Positions 12,555 to 26,385 of a stretch of 64,000 nt of DNA are shown piece by piece. This stretch comes from Rhizophlyctis rosea (taxonomy: Eukaryota > Chytridiomycota > Chytridiomycetes > Rhizophlyctidales > Rhizophlyctidaceae). The notes under the pieces are model-generated. The model did no database searches. It had not been told where the DNA came from and saw nothing but the letters and a program-made list of their open reading frames with translations. The stretch spans positions 1-64,000 of the forward strand of contig JADGJC010000197.1 in the NCBI GenBank assembly GCA_027596075.1. The letters run 5' to 3'. The position numbers and the translations under genes were made by a program. The stretch's first letter is position 1; the number at the start of each line of letters is the position of its first letter.

Positions 12555-13530
12555 ATGGCAACAATGACCGAAACGGGGACGAGTGTTGCCCCAACCTACT
12601 CTACCGCCAAAGTTTCACAGCACCTCCTTGCCATAACACCACCTGAGTTCCGCTTCACTGGTATGCCACTCTTCCTGTCGCAAGCAGCCGGTCGAGAGAT
12701 GTGTCAACCGCTCTATTTTTAGATTCCCGACTGAGCGTAGGATATATCAGCCGTCTCACTCTCACCAACCGCAACAACAAGCCCGTAGGATTCAAATTCA
12801 AAACGAATGCACCGGCACGGTATTCCGTAAAACCTGTTCTTGGAACGTTAGAGCCGAATGCGTCTGTTGATGTGTTTGGTAAGCTCACAAGCCACCTGTT
12901 CCCGTCAATGCGCCAACACTCAACATGGTGCTGTCTTTACAGTGCGCAGTGAGACGCAAATAAATTTGACGGATAGGTTTCTATTACAAACATTAATATT
13001 GAGCAACGAGGAGGCTTCAGCTGTCAATGCAACAATGGTAGGAGACAAGCTATGACGGGGTAAAATTGACAAGCTGCTCACCTTCATATTCCACCAGTGG
13101 AAGCAACTTGACAAGCGAAGAATGGCGGATACATTTATCGACTGCAGATTACGGGATGGTGCAGGAGCAGGGAAACTGGGATCGTCACCATCACAATCAC
13201 AATTAGGTATGATGCATACAATGGCCCCTTGTGACTCTGGAACGTCTTCATCTCAACCACTTCCCACCATTCCACCATCCAGATGCATCCATCCACCGCT
13301 CAACATCACAAACCTTCTCAGTAACACCCAAATCATCCTCACCCTCCACCACCGCATCCCACAAAGCCCGCGCCCTCACCCACACCGTAACAGCCATGAC
13401 AACCGCCCGCTACACCAAACTCCAAACAATCCTGATATCCGCCGTATGCTTGGTCCTCGGCATCCTAGTACCGTATAGATGGCTATTGCACCAACTCACC
13501 AGCGTCGTAGTATCGCCAATGTCGGCATAG
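12555..13530 (+). CDS. SCS2: VAP/Scs2-like MSP-domain, tail-anchored ER protein
   Basis: Five exons (12555-12660, 12723-12878, 12943-13037, 13098-13206 and 13283-13530) give 237 residues. The start has a strong context (CACCATGGC). Residues about 25-120 are a major-sperm-protein domain: ITPPEFRFT, then LTNRNNKPVGFKFKTNAP, YSVKPVLGTLEPN, and SEEWR replaced here by a Trp-Lys-Gln-Leu segment. A Ser/Thr-rich linker follows. The C-terminus has one hydrophobic helix (LQTILISAVCLVLGILVP) near the end, the classic tail anchor. VAP proteins sit in the ER membrane and bind FFAT motifs of lipid-transfer proteins at contact sites; the yeast homologue also affects inositol regulation. No coiled coil is obvious in the linker, unlike animal VAPs. 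Confidence 0.88.
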
Positions 13531-14178
13531 TATTCTATATGTGTAGTTTAGCATTAGCATTTTGCATTCTACTTTTTGGGGGGTGTTGGTTGGCGGACTC
13601 GCTCGGCGGTCGTTTGTTGGTGCTTGACAGGGGTGTACGATGTTGGCTGGCCACATGAACTTTCTTTAGTCAGATTTGTTTTTTACATAGCTTTAGCTCC
13701 AAGTTGAGCAAGAGTTGGGGGATCCTCATCGCAAGTGCCGCGCGCAGGTGTCGAGCGTATGTATATACTTTTTCTCTAATGCATTGGCATTCGGTCTGTA
13801 CGTTCTATTGTTCATTGAATCTGATCGCGCTTGGCCCTGCGGCAATGGAGCTGTTTCGGAACTGTATACTAACTCTAACCCTAACCCTAACTGAGACATT
13901 TTGAGACGTCCCACATTGAGAGCCATACCCATACACATCAACAAGCTCATTCAAACTTCAAAAGTACCCCACCCATGGAGGCCGCTCAAATAAAATGTGA
14001 AGAATGCTCAAATAAATGCTTAAAAAGTTTGATTTAGCCTGCTAATGCGAAAACGATTACACCACACATCACAAGTCAATTTTACAGCTTCAGATGATCC
14101 CCGCTTCATCCGCCGAAGCGAACCCCAAAACCATCCGAAGTATCCCATCCATCAGTCTAAGGTAAGGGTACTAGTCGT
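13531..14178. other. Convergent intergenic region between VAP and ATP1
   Basis: Holds the 3' ends of two converging genes and a short telomere-like block (listed separately). No coding signal seen. Confidence 0.5.
13875..13891. repeat. Short interstitial telomere-like repeat (CCCTAA type)
   Basis: The text reads CTAACCCTAACCCTAAC, about two and a half units of the TTAGGG-type telomere repeat in the 3' flank between VAP and ATP1. It is too short to be a telomere. It could be chance, a repair scar, or a Rap1/Tbf1-like factor site. Confidence 0.6.
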
Positions 14179-16637
<2,459 letters not shown>

Positions 16638-17496
16638 CTTTATGCCTCTCGTCTTTCGGATGAACGGTGGGAAAGTGAAGATGAGAGATTGCAGCACGAG
16701 GCCAGTTCTGAGGAGCAAGGTGAGTGTGGTCTGGGTTCAGAGTTGGGTTGTGTGTGGGTGCATCTTCTTCGTTAGCAATCGTTGCCATGCTTGTCAAGCC
16801 TCGATGCTGAGGCGTTTTCCGAGTGGCGTCAACCAAAGCCCCACTGATGAACACATTCCCTCGTGATCCGTTCACAGATGCTTTGATCTTGCAATTGATC
16901 TCACTCTCAATTACGTAATCAGAACATTTGGCTTGGAAGTTGCAGTCATGGACCCTGAAATGTCGAACTCCTTCACTGCTCGATACCCCAACCAGAGCGA
17001 TGACACGATGTTGGAAAGGTCCCGCTTGCCAATCCTGATAAACCATCCCTTGCATCAATGGCTATGGCTTGAAAATCGCTATTGGTGTAATGATTTGTGC
17101 TTGTCAGAGCGTCGAGCTGCTTCAAGACCTCTTAGTATGAGGAACATGAAATTTTAAATTGTGGATGGAAGTAGGGGGTGCGAAATGGCTTCGCAACTTC
17201 AATGCACGAATTGAGACCGGAATGGTTGAAAAGAAATCGTTGGGCTGCATGGGGCTCCTGTGCACATGACCGTAAAGTAACCACAAGCGAAATCCATTTG
17301 GCAAACAGCAATCATTCGTGTGTTTCATTGAACAGGCAATATATACAAGTGGCCTCCAAAACAAAGGAGATAGTGGTGACGAAACAAAATTAACATATCT
17401 GTGGTCGGTATCTATCTAGGGTATGCTATGCAGTATTAACAAAGAATAAGGGGCAAGCGCCTTCAGCTGTCTGGTTCGTTTCGAAAGCCAGAACAA
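16638..17496. other. ATP1 promoter side and 3' flank of the Reg1-like gene region
   Basis: About 860 bp upstream of ATP1, which is transcribed away from it. The next gene along, the Reg1-like gene, ends at 17497. Only incidental open frames are present. Confidence 0.45.
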
Positions 17497-18816
17497 TTAC
17501 CATCCCGACAAACCCACTCCTCTCCAAATGGCCCCGGCGAGCTTCATCACGTCCCTGACCGGCGGCGCAACAGCACAAACTACCACTACTGCTGTCCCAG
17601 CGGCGACCGTCACGGCATCGACTGTGAAGTTGATCAACTGCGAACGAACATCGCGAATAGAGGTAGGGATGGAATACTGATTAGGTCTGTCGATGACGGC
17701 TTGATCGAAGATATTATGGATGAGGAAGGAGTAGATTGCTGGGTCGTAACGGTGAGTTGGCTCGGGTCGGTTATGGGAGGATGGGGGGGTGGATGTGGAT
17801 GAGTGAGACTCGGTTGAGTCTTTGGCTTGGGTAATGTTGATGGGCCGCCCATCATTTCGATCTTTCAGGTCAACAAGCTGATCTATATGCTCGTCAGATT
17901 CGTAGTCGGAGTCGACAATCATGCGTCGTTCAACCTTGTGGTTGAACTTCACCGCTGGGCGTCGAGCGGGCGGTCGGGGTGGGCTAGTATCCCCGTCCAA
18001 CATCGTTCCCCTTTCCATCAGTGCGTCGCAACTAAATCTCCGCACCAGCTCTTCCCGCTCATGTTCACGGCACACATCCGACGAACTCTTGCCCCGAACC
18101 GTGCAGGTGCAGTAACCGATGGCAGTCAGGAGGGCAATACGGCGTTTGATGAGCAGGTCGCGTTGACTAGTGGCTTTGATAGATTTGATTTCGTAAAGCC
18201 AGTCTAGGTCAATCTGCATTGAGGATTTTTTTAGGATTGAGCGACGGCTTTGAAGATTGGTGTGCAGTGCAGGGGAGGAGGGGGCGGCTGAAGGGTCGGA
18301 GGTTGAACGCGTGCGGGGTGATGCGGTGGAGTTGGTGAAATTTTGCGGGTGAGAATACAGAGGTCCGTAAAGAGTCACAGCGTCTTCGCTTTTTGCCCTA
18401 ATAAAGGAAAGCAACTGTCAATAGATGAAGAAATCATGCATGATCTAATGCAGCCCATACCACAGGATTTTGCTTGGGTGTATACGTTTCAATCCATACG
18501 ACGACTGAGCCCACCGCCTCCATAGCACATTTTCCAGTCGATATTTTTGTACACTCGGAGGTAGTTGTGCACATCCGGTGATCAGAACTTTCCAGGATGT
18601 CAGCACGTCCAGAGGTGACAATTCTGTTGTTGAGGCGAAATCGACACATTCTGCCGGACGCGGGGCGTTGCGAGGGACGTAATCTTCGGGAGGAGGAGAT
18701 GCTGGCTCGAACAAGTCATCGCAATAATGCTGTTTCTGTGTGTAGGACGGAAGGACGAGGAGCTGACCAGAGGTTGTGTCAATATCCCGATGCGTGACGT
18801 GGAGGATTTTGGGCAT
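17497..18816 (-). CDS. Reg1-like PP1 regulatory subunit (GATA-AreA/DUF1752 domain)
   Basis: Two exons (18461-18816 and 17497-18397) give 418 residues, joined in phase at Trp-Ala-Lys-Ser. Residues about 70-118 contain LTSWKVL followed by RLENVLWRRW, the hallmark of the fungal domain named after AreA (PF08550, DUF1752). In exon 2, AVKFNHKVERRMIVDSD resembles the PP1-docking RVxF segment of Reg1/Reg2 (usually IxFN..VEQ). Reg1 recruits Glc7 phosphatase to switch off Snf1 signalling under glucose. The pairing of these two motifs is the main support. The C-terminus has a hydrophobic stretch (VTVAAGTAVVVVCAVA) that may be a membrane helix, which is unusual. An upstream in-frame ATG at 18870 could extend the N-terminus by 18 residues. 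Confidence 0.7.
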
Positions 18817-20710
18817 GGTGATCTGTAAGGAGCCAGTTGGCACACTTTGAACGCGTAGCCAAGCCACCATGGTTTCATGCCCTCACCTTTTGATACCCAA
18901 CACCCATACAAAACCCAACAAATACAAGTAGGTCAGAAAGGAGAGAATTCAACTGATTCTTATAACGTGGGTACCATCGGATGCGGGCTTCTTCCTAATA
19001 GTGGCAAATTCCCTACTTAGTACATGTTAATGCACCGCACCGCCAAGCGAATGCTATCCGATTATGGGGCGACAAACATCATACGAATCTGATATATCTA
19101 TTTCGCGTCGCCAATCACAACATTCCCTAGCCCTTATCCCTGATATGCAACTTACCAGCTGTTGATTGCGCGATCAACAATCTTCCAGAGTGAGGCACTG
19201 CCTACTTAAGGCGATTGATGACTGGACGGGTGGCAAGAGGGGATGAATGTGCCGTGTAGCGGGTAACCTGTCAACCCGAAAAGATATTGTTTACGGGTCA
19301 GCTAGGGACGAACACGATTGTTTTGACGGCAGGAGAAAGTGAGGTTCTCATCGGAGAGAACAAGGTTTATATCGGTGTGTAAATTTTGGAGGCCACAGCA
19401 AGACCCATGTCTCCCCCAAATTTCAGAACGGGCTGTCATTCACTTTGAGTGGGAGACGAGCTGGTGCGACCCTTATCACTGTGGATCTGCACCGTGTTTC
19501 TGAAACACCTCCGAAGGTGCTTTCCCACGTTGATCAAATCCGTGCCATCCATGCGTAGTATTGCGTACGTATGCCCATTGCCCAGACACTCACCCAAATC
19601 CGATATCTATAAATCTATCTTGCCGTATAAAGATGACCACATTCCCATGCCCACAATGCAAGGGGTGAACTTTGACGTGAACTGACGTGAACCGCGACGA
19701 TGATATTTATGTTAATGCATGGGCGTTCTCTACACAATCGGATAGGTCCCAATCGCAACCCTTGATAGATGTCTCCACACCTTCTCAAAGACTGTTATTG
19801 TTGTCGATGGGAAACAAAGCCAGCCAAGAGCAGACGGAAAAAAATATCATTTGACGCCACCGAACTGCAAGTGCTCCCTCTCTTGCACGAAATTACAATG
19901 CTGTGCATACATGGCGGAAAAGGACCACCATCAAAATGGGACTGAATTCATACTAGAAGCGTTTAGGTTGCGCAAGGGGACGACAATCATCCTGCAAAGT
20001 GGCACGTTTCCGCACGCTTTCCCCTTGGAACAGTTGGGAGGCCAACCAATAAAAGAAGATTGTTTTGATCCCTCTAACCGGTAATGGCCCGAATAACGGA
20101 GCAAAGTGGGTTGGGTAACTGCGCTAGATAATCGATCCAGGATCGCCTTCAAAAAGAACGTCTCAATAATGCATCGATGAGAAGAAATCGGACCCCGATG
20201 CATGGCCTGCATAAGCGTGCACGTTTCATTTCTCCTTTTCAAGGGAGGGCGCATACCCCCCTCACTTTGCCTTACCCTTTTCGCGTCATCCTGGCCTCCG
20301 AGAGGCTTGCGCTCCATTATTGTTCAAAGCGGAGCACGTTGGTGAAAGCTGAGCCTCCCGTCGAGACTTGCGAAACCCGATCCGAACCTCTTTCTCAAAT
20401 TTTGGATAGACCTGTCAAAATCTGTAGGTATATGAATAGAGAGGTTGGCCAGCTGCTGTACGACCTGACTTCGCAATACACATTCAACCCGTGCAGATTC
20501 CGTAGTGATCATCAGTGCGAATTTCCACCAAAGTGATGCTCAGCAAGGTCGCCATTTGAATGAACGCTTTACAAATTAACATTGATTACTGCAAAATATA
20601 CAATGCCTTTATACAAATGTGTTAGATCATCGCCCACAGGGCAGTGTCGAACCAGTTTTGGGATGGCACCGCCATTGTGCGAATGTACCCTTGTCCTTGG
20701 CCTGATTTGA
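18817..20710. other. 1.9 kb without a recognisable gene
   Basis: Lies upstream of the Reg1-like gene and downstream of TFB2. Open frames (for example 19851-20084 plus) show no known motif. Several short AT-rich patches occur. It may hold long regulatory sequence for the Reg1-like gene. Confidence 0.4.
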
Positions 20711-22970
20711 CTAACGATGACCTCGTGATGAGGACGAAGCGCTCGCCCTTCCTGATCCCCCTTGCTCAGCACCTCCAGCCTGTTTCGTGACTTTTCGCTT
20801 AATGAACTCCTTCACCTGCAATGTATCCAATTAGAGTTGCTTCCCACAACTTTGGCAGGTCCAGCAACCATACCTGATCCGCTCCTTGTTCGGGACAAAA
20901 GATCTGTTCACTTCTGTCGTCAAACCACATGACATATCCTTGGGATTGTGCATATTCCAGTGTCATTTTGTACTCTTCGACTTTTCTGAAGCCTTCGAAC
21001 AGAGTTCCTACAGCACCATGATGTCAATCGAATGCGACTGCAGAATCTGGGATTCTGATTTGCAGGAAAAGAATGAACCAGGCCGTACCTTTGTGCACTC
21101 GCATTCGGTTGCGCTCCAATTCCCACAAACGAATCTGATCCACGACGGTTGCTGGAACAATCGGAGACTACAGCAAGGTTATCAACCATGTTACGATTGA
21201 TTAAAGACTACTGCAAACTTCTTACTTGTTTCCTCATTTCTGGATGTGCATGGGTAATGAGAAAACTGATGATCTGTTCACGGAGGGAATCCCTTAATAT
21301 CAGTTCGAGTTTAACTGGCAATGCCGAAGTCTACATACCTGTTCAGCGGCGATACCGTTTGCTAAAGCTCTCCGAATGCTGTCGCGAGTGATCATTCCCA
21401 TAACCATGTTCGCAAACCGAGTCTGCAGATCAATGAAAAGGTCCAAAATCGCGATCTGCAATGAAGAATCTGTGGACTGCTCAATGTAATGCACCATCAA
21501 GGGTACCAAGCAAGTGCGTCATACCTGTGTAAGCGTAAACACGATAATTCGTCTCAATGATGAGGAAACCCCCTTCTTCGACAGGTTTGGCCGTGGCGAG
21601 CGACCCTGATGTGAGTGAGGTGGCCAGCCGTGTGGGATAGTACCGTTTTGAACTTTTCTTCCGGATATAGAAAATTCCCAATTGCTTGAGATCACCCATC
21701 ATGACCTGCTGCGATTCTGTCAGGCTGTCCGAGGAATAGTCCTGCAAGCGGATCTGTCAATCCCCGCATGATATGGCGGCAAAGATATTACCTACCTGTC
21801 CCAACTCCAAACTGCCCAATTGAAAGATGAAGCCGAGAACGTCAACAACATCCATCTGAAGAGTGTCCTGGTGGTCCATTACGGTTGCCAATTCACCGAG
21901 CTGATAAGTATGGATCCATGCGAAATCTGAATTGGTTCAAAACTACAACAATGCGCAACAAACTGTACCTCCGCCAAACGCAAGTAGGTAAGCAGCAGTC
22001 TCCATACTTGCGTGTTCCTATCTTGAAGCAGGAACTGAAACCCTTTGCTGGTAATATGTAGTTGACCATTCCTACAGTAACATCAGCTCGTAATCGGCGT
22101 AAACGATAATGGTCCCATACGCACCGATCTTCTTGCAGCTCAGCGGCTTTCATGATGCTCTTGACCGCTGTCTTCACATTTCTTTGATCAGATCGTCCGA
22201 CAAGGAAGTGCAAGACAGCCTGAATGAAATCAATGGAACGATGGGAAGTTTTCGGGTCGTTTTGGTATCACCAACCCTACGGGAACCCACCTCCCAAGTG
22301 TTTGCGGCATACTGATCTAGAAATGGGACGTCCACCGCGTGTTTGTCTGGCGTCTCTGCGGGCGCGCCGAAGCTGGAATGTTGCCCGCTGTTGGTCGGAC
22401 CAGTGATGAGATGCCACCCTGATATTTCAGAAAACGCTCACAGTGTGCACTCACCCTCCAACCAGGGCATTATGCAAATTTGTTTGGAACACGTGATTCA
22501 CTTGAACAAAGCCTCTGTCATCTGTGCATATGTGAACTTTGGCGAGACGTTCCAGTGCTTCAGTCAGGTCCCTATGAGCATGTGGCGAATTCAATATGGA
22601 TGGTATGTAAATATGACGTCATAGATTCACCAACATTCTGTGTTGTTGGAAGCACCAAGCTTCAATTTCAGACTTTTTGACAGGGCTTTGGGTGTACAAG
22701 AGACGCATGCATATTTGCTTCGCCAAAGGCGGTAGCAACCTGGATATGCAGTAAGTGTCTGACCAGCCCATACACACAGCGGGAGAGTTACCGCAAGATG
22801 GCAAGGCATGTCGCCGGCTGCTGGTATAAACCGTCAAAGGTTTGCTTCGGTAACGCTTCCAAGTAGAGTTGGATCGTGCCCTTTGTTGGGACGGTTAGTC
22901 GCTTCGCACAGTCGTTGGGTTTGTGCGAGTGTGCACGCACCTTCACAGATAAGGTGGTATCGTCGTCCAT
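20711..22970 (-). CDS. TFB2: TFIIH core subunit Tfb2/p52
   Basis: About fourteen exons run from an ATG at 22970 to TAG at 20711 (about 495 residues; human p52 462, yeast Tfb2 513). Diagnostic stretches: [16 protein letters not shown] (exon 2), [13 protein letters not shown] (exon 4), [20 protein letters not shown] joined to [21 protein letters not shown] and [14 protein letters not shown] (21525-21741), [14 protein letters not shown], and [15 protein letters not shown] near the end. Tfb2 anchors and stimulates the XPB/Ssl2 ATPase in transcription and nucleotide excision repair. Two joins are weak: exon 3 ends best at a GTTGGT donor (22634), and exon 4 (22455-22571) does not meet exon 5 (22291-22418) in the same phase, leaving one base over. 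The gene is divergent from RPA3. Confidence 0.87.
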
Positions 22971-23367
22971 TGGGAACTTCGTCTTGGAACAGGGTAGAAT
23001 ACCACCGACGTGACTTCCCGTTGCGGCTGGTTCACGCAACTTCCATTGACGGATTCACAAGTCGACGCAGGTACTTTGCCAAGCAGAAATGCTACCGACT
23101 AACTTCGCATCGCTTCGCAAGTCAACTGGAAGGTGCCAGTGGGACCGGAGTAGGTCACTTGGGTATGGGAAAATGGGGTGAAGGGAGACTTGAGAGGCAG
23201 ATGCTGCGGCTGAATCATCATGCGTCACCCCGAAATTGTCCAGTGGTTCAGACCATGCAATCTGCCCCACCACGGTCAAATCTTTCCTCACCACCCCACC
23301 ATACTTCTGCACCCTGCTTCCCAAAGTTCCTCCAGAACTTTTTCGGAATCCGCATTCACGATACCCA
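22971..23367. promoter_or_regulatory. Bidirectional promoter between TFB2 and RPA3
   Basis: The 397 bp between divergent start codons of a repair/transcription factor gene and a replication/repair gene. The pairing suggests co-expression. No conserved box (for example an MCB, ACGCGT) was seen. Confidence 0.45.
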
Positions 23368-23995
23368 ATGGACTCACAAAGTACTCCACGTGTAAACTCG
23401 GCGTCCATTGGTCGATTCCGTGGAAAAGCCGTCCGGCTTGTCGGAAGAATAACAGGGGTATGAAAATATCCCACTGGTCGCAATCTCCAATTGCCATATC
23501 AACTCAAAACTGCCACACTCAGATCAGCGGCAACACAGCCATCGTTGAAGCCTGCGATCAAGGGCAAGTGAGCGTTCAGATGTCGCCGGTATGTCCTCTT
23601 CTACTATCCCAAGTGCTATAACCTGCCGACTTCCTGACCAAAAGCTTCTGTTGTAGCTTTCAACCATGACCCCCGACGCCATTGTCGAAATACTCGGCCG
23701 TGTCGAAGGCGACGGGAGCCTGGCAGAATTGAACACAACTCAGTTTTCGCCGAACTATGGTACGTAACGTGGCAACAAGCGGTCTTTCGCTCTTGGAACG
23801 TCCATGTCTCTGAGCCCTTCCGGCGAAGTGCACATTTCCGGCATCTCTGTTTCCAGCTTTCTATCTTGACGAATAATGAAAACCTTATTTGTAAAACCAT
23901 ACTCACGTCTCTCCCCAACAGATCCGGAAGCCTACAACAAAATGGTTACTTTGGCGATGGAAAACAAAGAAGTTTTTGGGTGGTTGTTAGTTTGA
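23368..23995 (+). CDS. RFA3: Replication protein A small subunit (RPA14/Rfa3)
   Basis: Four exons (23368-23457, 23523-23588, 23657-23759 and 23922-23995) give 110 residues. The protein reads as one small OB fold: start MDSQSTPRVNSASIGRF, then GKAVRLVGRITG, IVEACDQGQVSV, VEILGRVEGDGSL and YNKMVTLAMENKEVF at the end, in the same order as human RPA3 (121 residues) and yeast Rfa3. It is the smallest subunit of the single-stranded DNA-binding RPA trimer used in replication, repair and recombination. All introns are GT-AG and in phase. Confidence 0.82.
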
Positions 23996-24741
23996 AGACG
24001 GAGAGATGAAGTGGATGGGATGCGTGGAAGTGGATTAAGTTGGGTGTAGATATATACAATACACACACCTAAGACTGGTGCTAAAAATGAATCCCACCAG
24101 TCTGCTGGGAGAGACTGATTTCAAACCCTCGGGGGCAATGTATGTATTTTTCGTCATGTTCACCAAAATGAGTCATCTTTCGTATATCAAGCGAGCGCGT
24201 GAAAGGCGCTTCTTCTCTTCATATCAACTCATCAGCACGTGGAAGGGAACCAGATTTTCTCGCAGTAGGAGTTTGCCCATTTTTTTTGGAAGTAGAGGTA
24301 TTGTATACAAATGTTATGAAGAACATTGAAAGCTGCCAGGGCTGTTAGGCGTAGATGACCACGACCGCTTCGTAGAAACTTTCAATAAAAGACAATGCGC
24401 CGGCGCTTTTATCTTTCCTTACTCTCCTGTACAGTATTTGTTATCTTGAATCAAACAACGAGGGGCCGCACTGCTGATGCCAACCACATAGCAACATCAT
24501 CATTTTGATGGTCTGGAAATGATGGAGAAATATCTATATTTGCATTAAAGTATTACTAAACGGAGTGCACTATGAGGTCTGCACCAACCGGAAAGCGGTG
24601 CATGAAGGATGTATAATACAAACATGGATCCAACGCGCCAATGCAAAAGCCCTAGAAAGGGGTGATGAGCTTGAAATACCTGTCAAGAACCTCGCCCCAC
24701 GCCTCCAACTCAACCCACCCGCTCTCGCCGCCTCCACCTCG
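23996..24741. other. Convergent intergenic region between RPA3 and the F-box gene
   Basis: 3' flanks of two converging genes. No coding signal. Confidence 0.45.
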
Positions 24742-26385
24742 CTACAGATCTGTCCATTGGAGTCGTGCAATGGGACATCTGCCGCATACCTCCGTCCGCA
24801 ATCGACAGGAAGCGCATAGTCGACGCTCACAACGCCGACAGTACCCGGACATTTCCTCCACCTGGCTGTAGAATCTCTTCCTCCGAGATGGACATTTCTC
24901 ATTGGGGCAAGCCGACTTGCGACACCTGCCACAATCCGCCGCCTCCGCACACCCAGCACAGTATCCCCACCCACAAGACCCACACCGGCCCCATTGGTCA
25001 AATTCTTCTATCTCATACTCCTCCCTCTCCGTCTCACCAATCTCCACACCAACCTGCCGACACCCGATGCACAACCATTTCCGCCTGCATGGAAAGCACA
25101 CTCCATGCCGCCCGCCCCCGCCTCCGTGTACCGGAACATCACACGCCTGCATATAAGGTACCCCACATCGCGCCGCCGTCCCTCCAACATCATCTACATC
25201 CCACCGCTGCAAAAGTGGCGCACACGCCGCGCAGACCCACTTCTGGCAAATCCAACAAAAACCGTCCTTCGCACACGAAAAGCATGTATCTGGCCTCGCC
25301 GAACAGGAACGGCACGGCACCCGCAAGCAATCGAAGGTCAAGGCCGTTCCTCCCCTCATGTTTGTCCAATCGCATTTTGAGCATTTGCCGAAGTCTAAAG
25401 TCCGAAGTTGCATCAACCCACTTCGCAATATGTTTTGTAGATACTTGTAATGAGATAGAGCGGTGCCGCCCGGAATGATGACGCGTAATATCCAGTCGAG
25501 CGATGGCAAGCGCCAATGTAGTTCCGGATCGCTGGTCGGATTTAGGGGAAGCAGATGTAAAATTCGGAGTTGGGGGAAGGGATGTTTTTGCAACGGGAAC
25601 GGTTTGTCCGTCATTATGTGAAAGAAAGGCGAGTCATTTCCTTCCCACCTGTGCTATAACAGTTGAAAGAAAGTAATGCGGGAATAGGCCAATCTTGAGA
25701 TCCTACCGTTCATACAGGCGCCGTAACAAATAAGCCGCGTTCGGCCCAGCCATCTGACCCCTGATGCTCAACCCCTCCAACCGCTCGCCGCACGCGTCAC
25801 TGAGCCCGATCAGAAAGTCCATACTGATGATTACATCATTTAGATGTAAGAACTTTAACGCATCGCATATACGGAAAGATTCGAAACTGTTTTTGCTTGA
25901 AAGAAACGAGCCCGGAGGCGGAGAAGCAAGGAACGTAAGATAAGCTGCGAGCTGCTGTTGGAAGCGCGTCTCGCCTGCAACAGCTGAGTGCTGCGCTTCG
26001 GTAGGCGGTAGAAGTGAGATTTCGCGCCATACGAAGCGCGTGGAGGAGGTAAATAACAACGGTGCCCGAGCAGTTCGAGATAGGTGGGTGGTTTCCTGTA
26101 GGGGCTGGAGTAAGGTGTCAGAGCTTGCATGGCAGAAGTATAGACACCAGCGCGGAAACAACATACCAAAAACTGAAGAATATACAACAAGATCTCAACT
26201 GGCAGGTTCAACAGTGTGACATCTGTGTTATCGCGTGTTATGGATGGTACCGTTACCGAAGGCCGGCCCCAGGGAAACCAACTCCAGTGAAACGCTTCAA
26301 GAGCCGCTTTTCGCAAAGGTGTAACGTGTAGTCTATGCTGGTGGTTTGTTTGGATAACATCTCGAACGCTCGTTTTCTCATCCAT
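24742..26385 (-). CDS. F-box protein with a Cys-rich C-terminal region
   Basis: Three exons (26167-26385, 25707-26104 and 24742-25648) give 507 residues. Residues about 57-73 carry an F-box-like start, LLNLPVEILLYILQFL, just before the first intron. The middle has LRR-like segments (LKFLHLNDVIISMDFL, LRILHLLPLNP, LRTLDFGKCSKC). The last 190 residues hold more than thirty cysteines in CxxC and CxC spacings, for example CRSCSARPDTCFSC, CWICQKWVCAAC and CGSCGWGYCAGC, so several zinc sites are likely. F-box proteins link substrates to SCF ubiquitin ligases through Skp1. I know no named family with this Cys-rich tail. The F-box is inferred from one motif and the leucine pattern. Confidence 0.68.
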
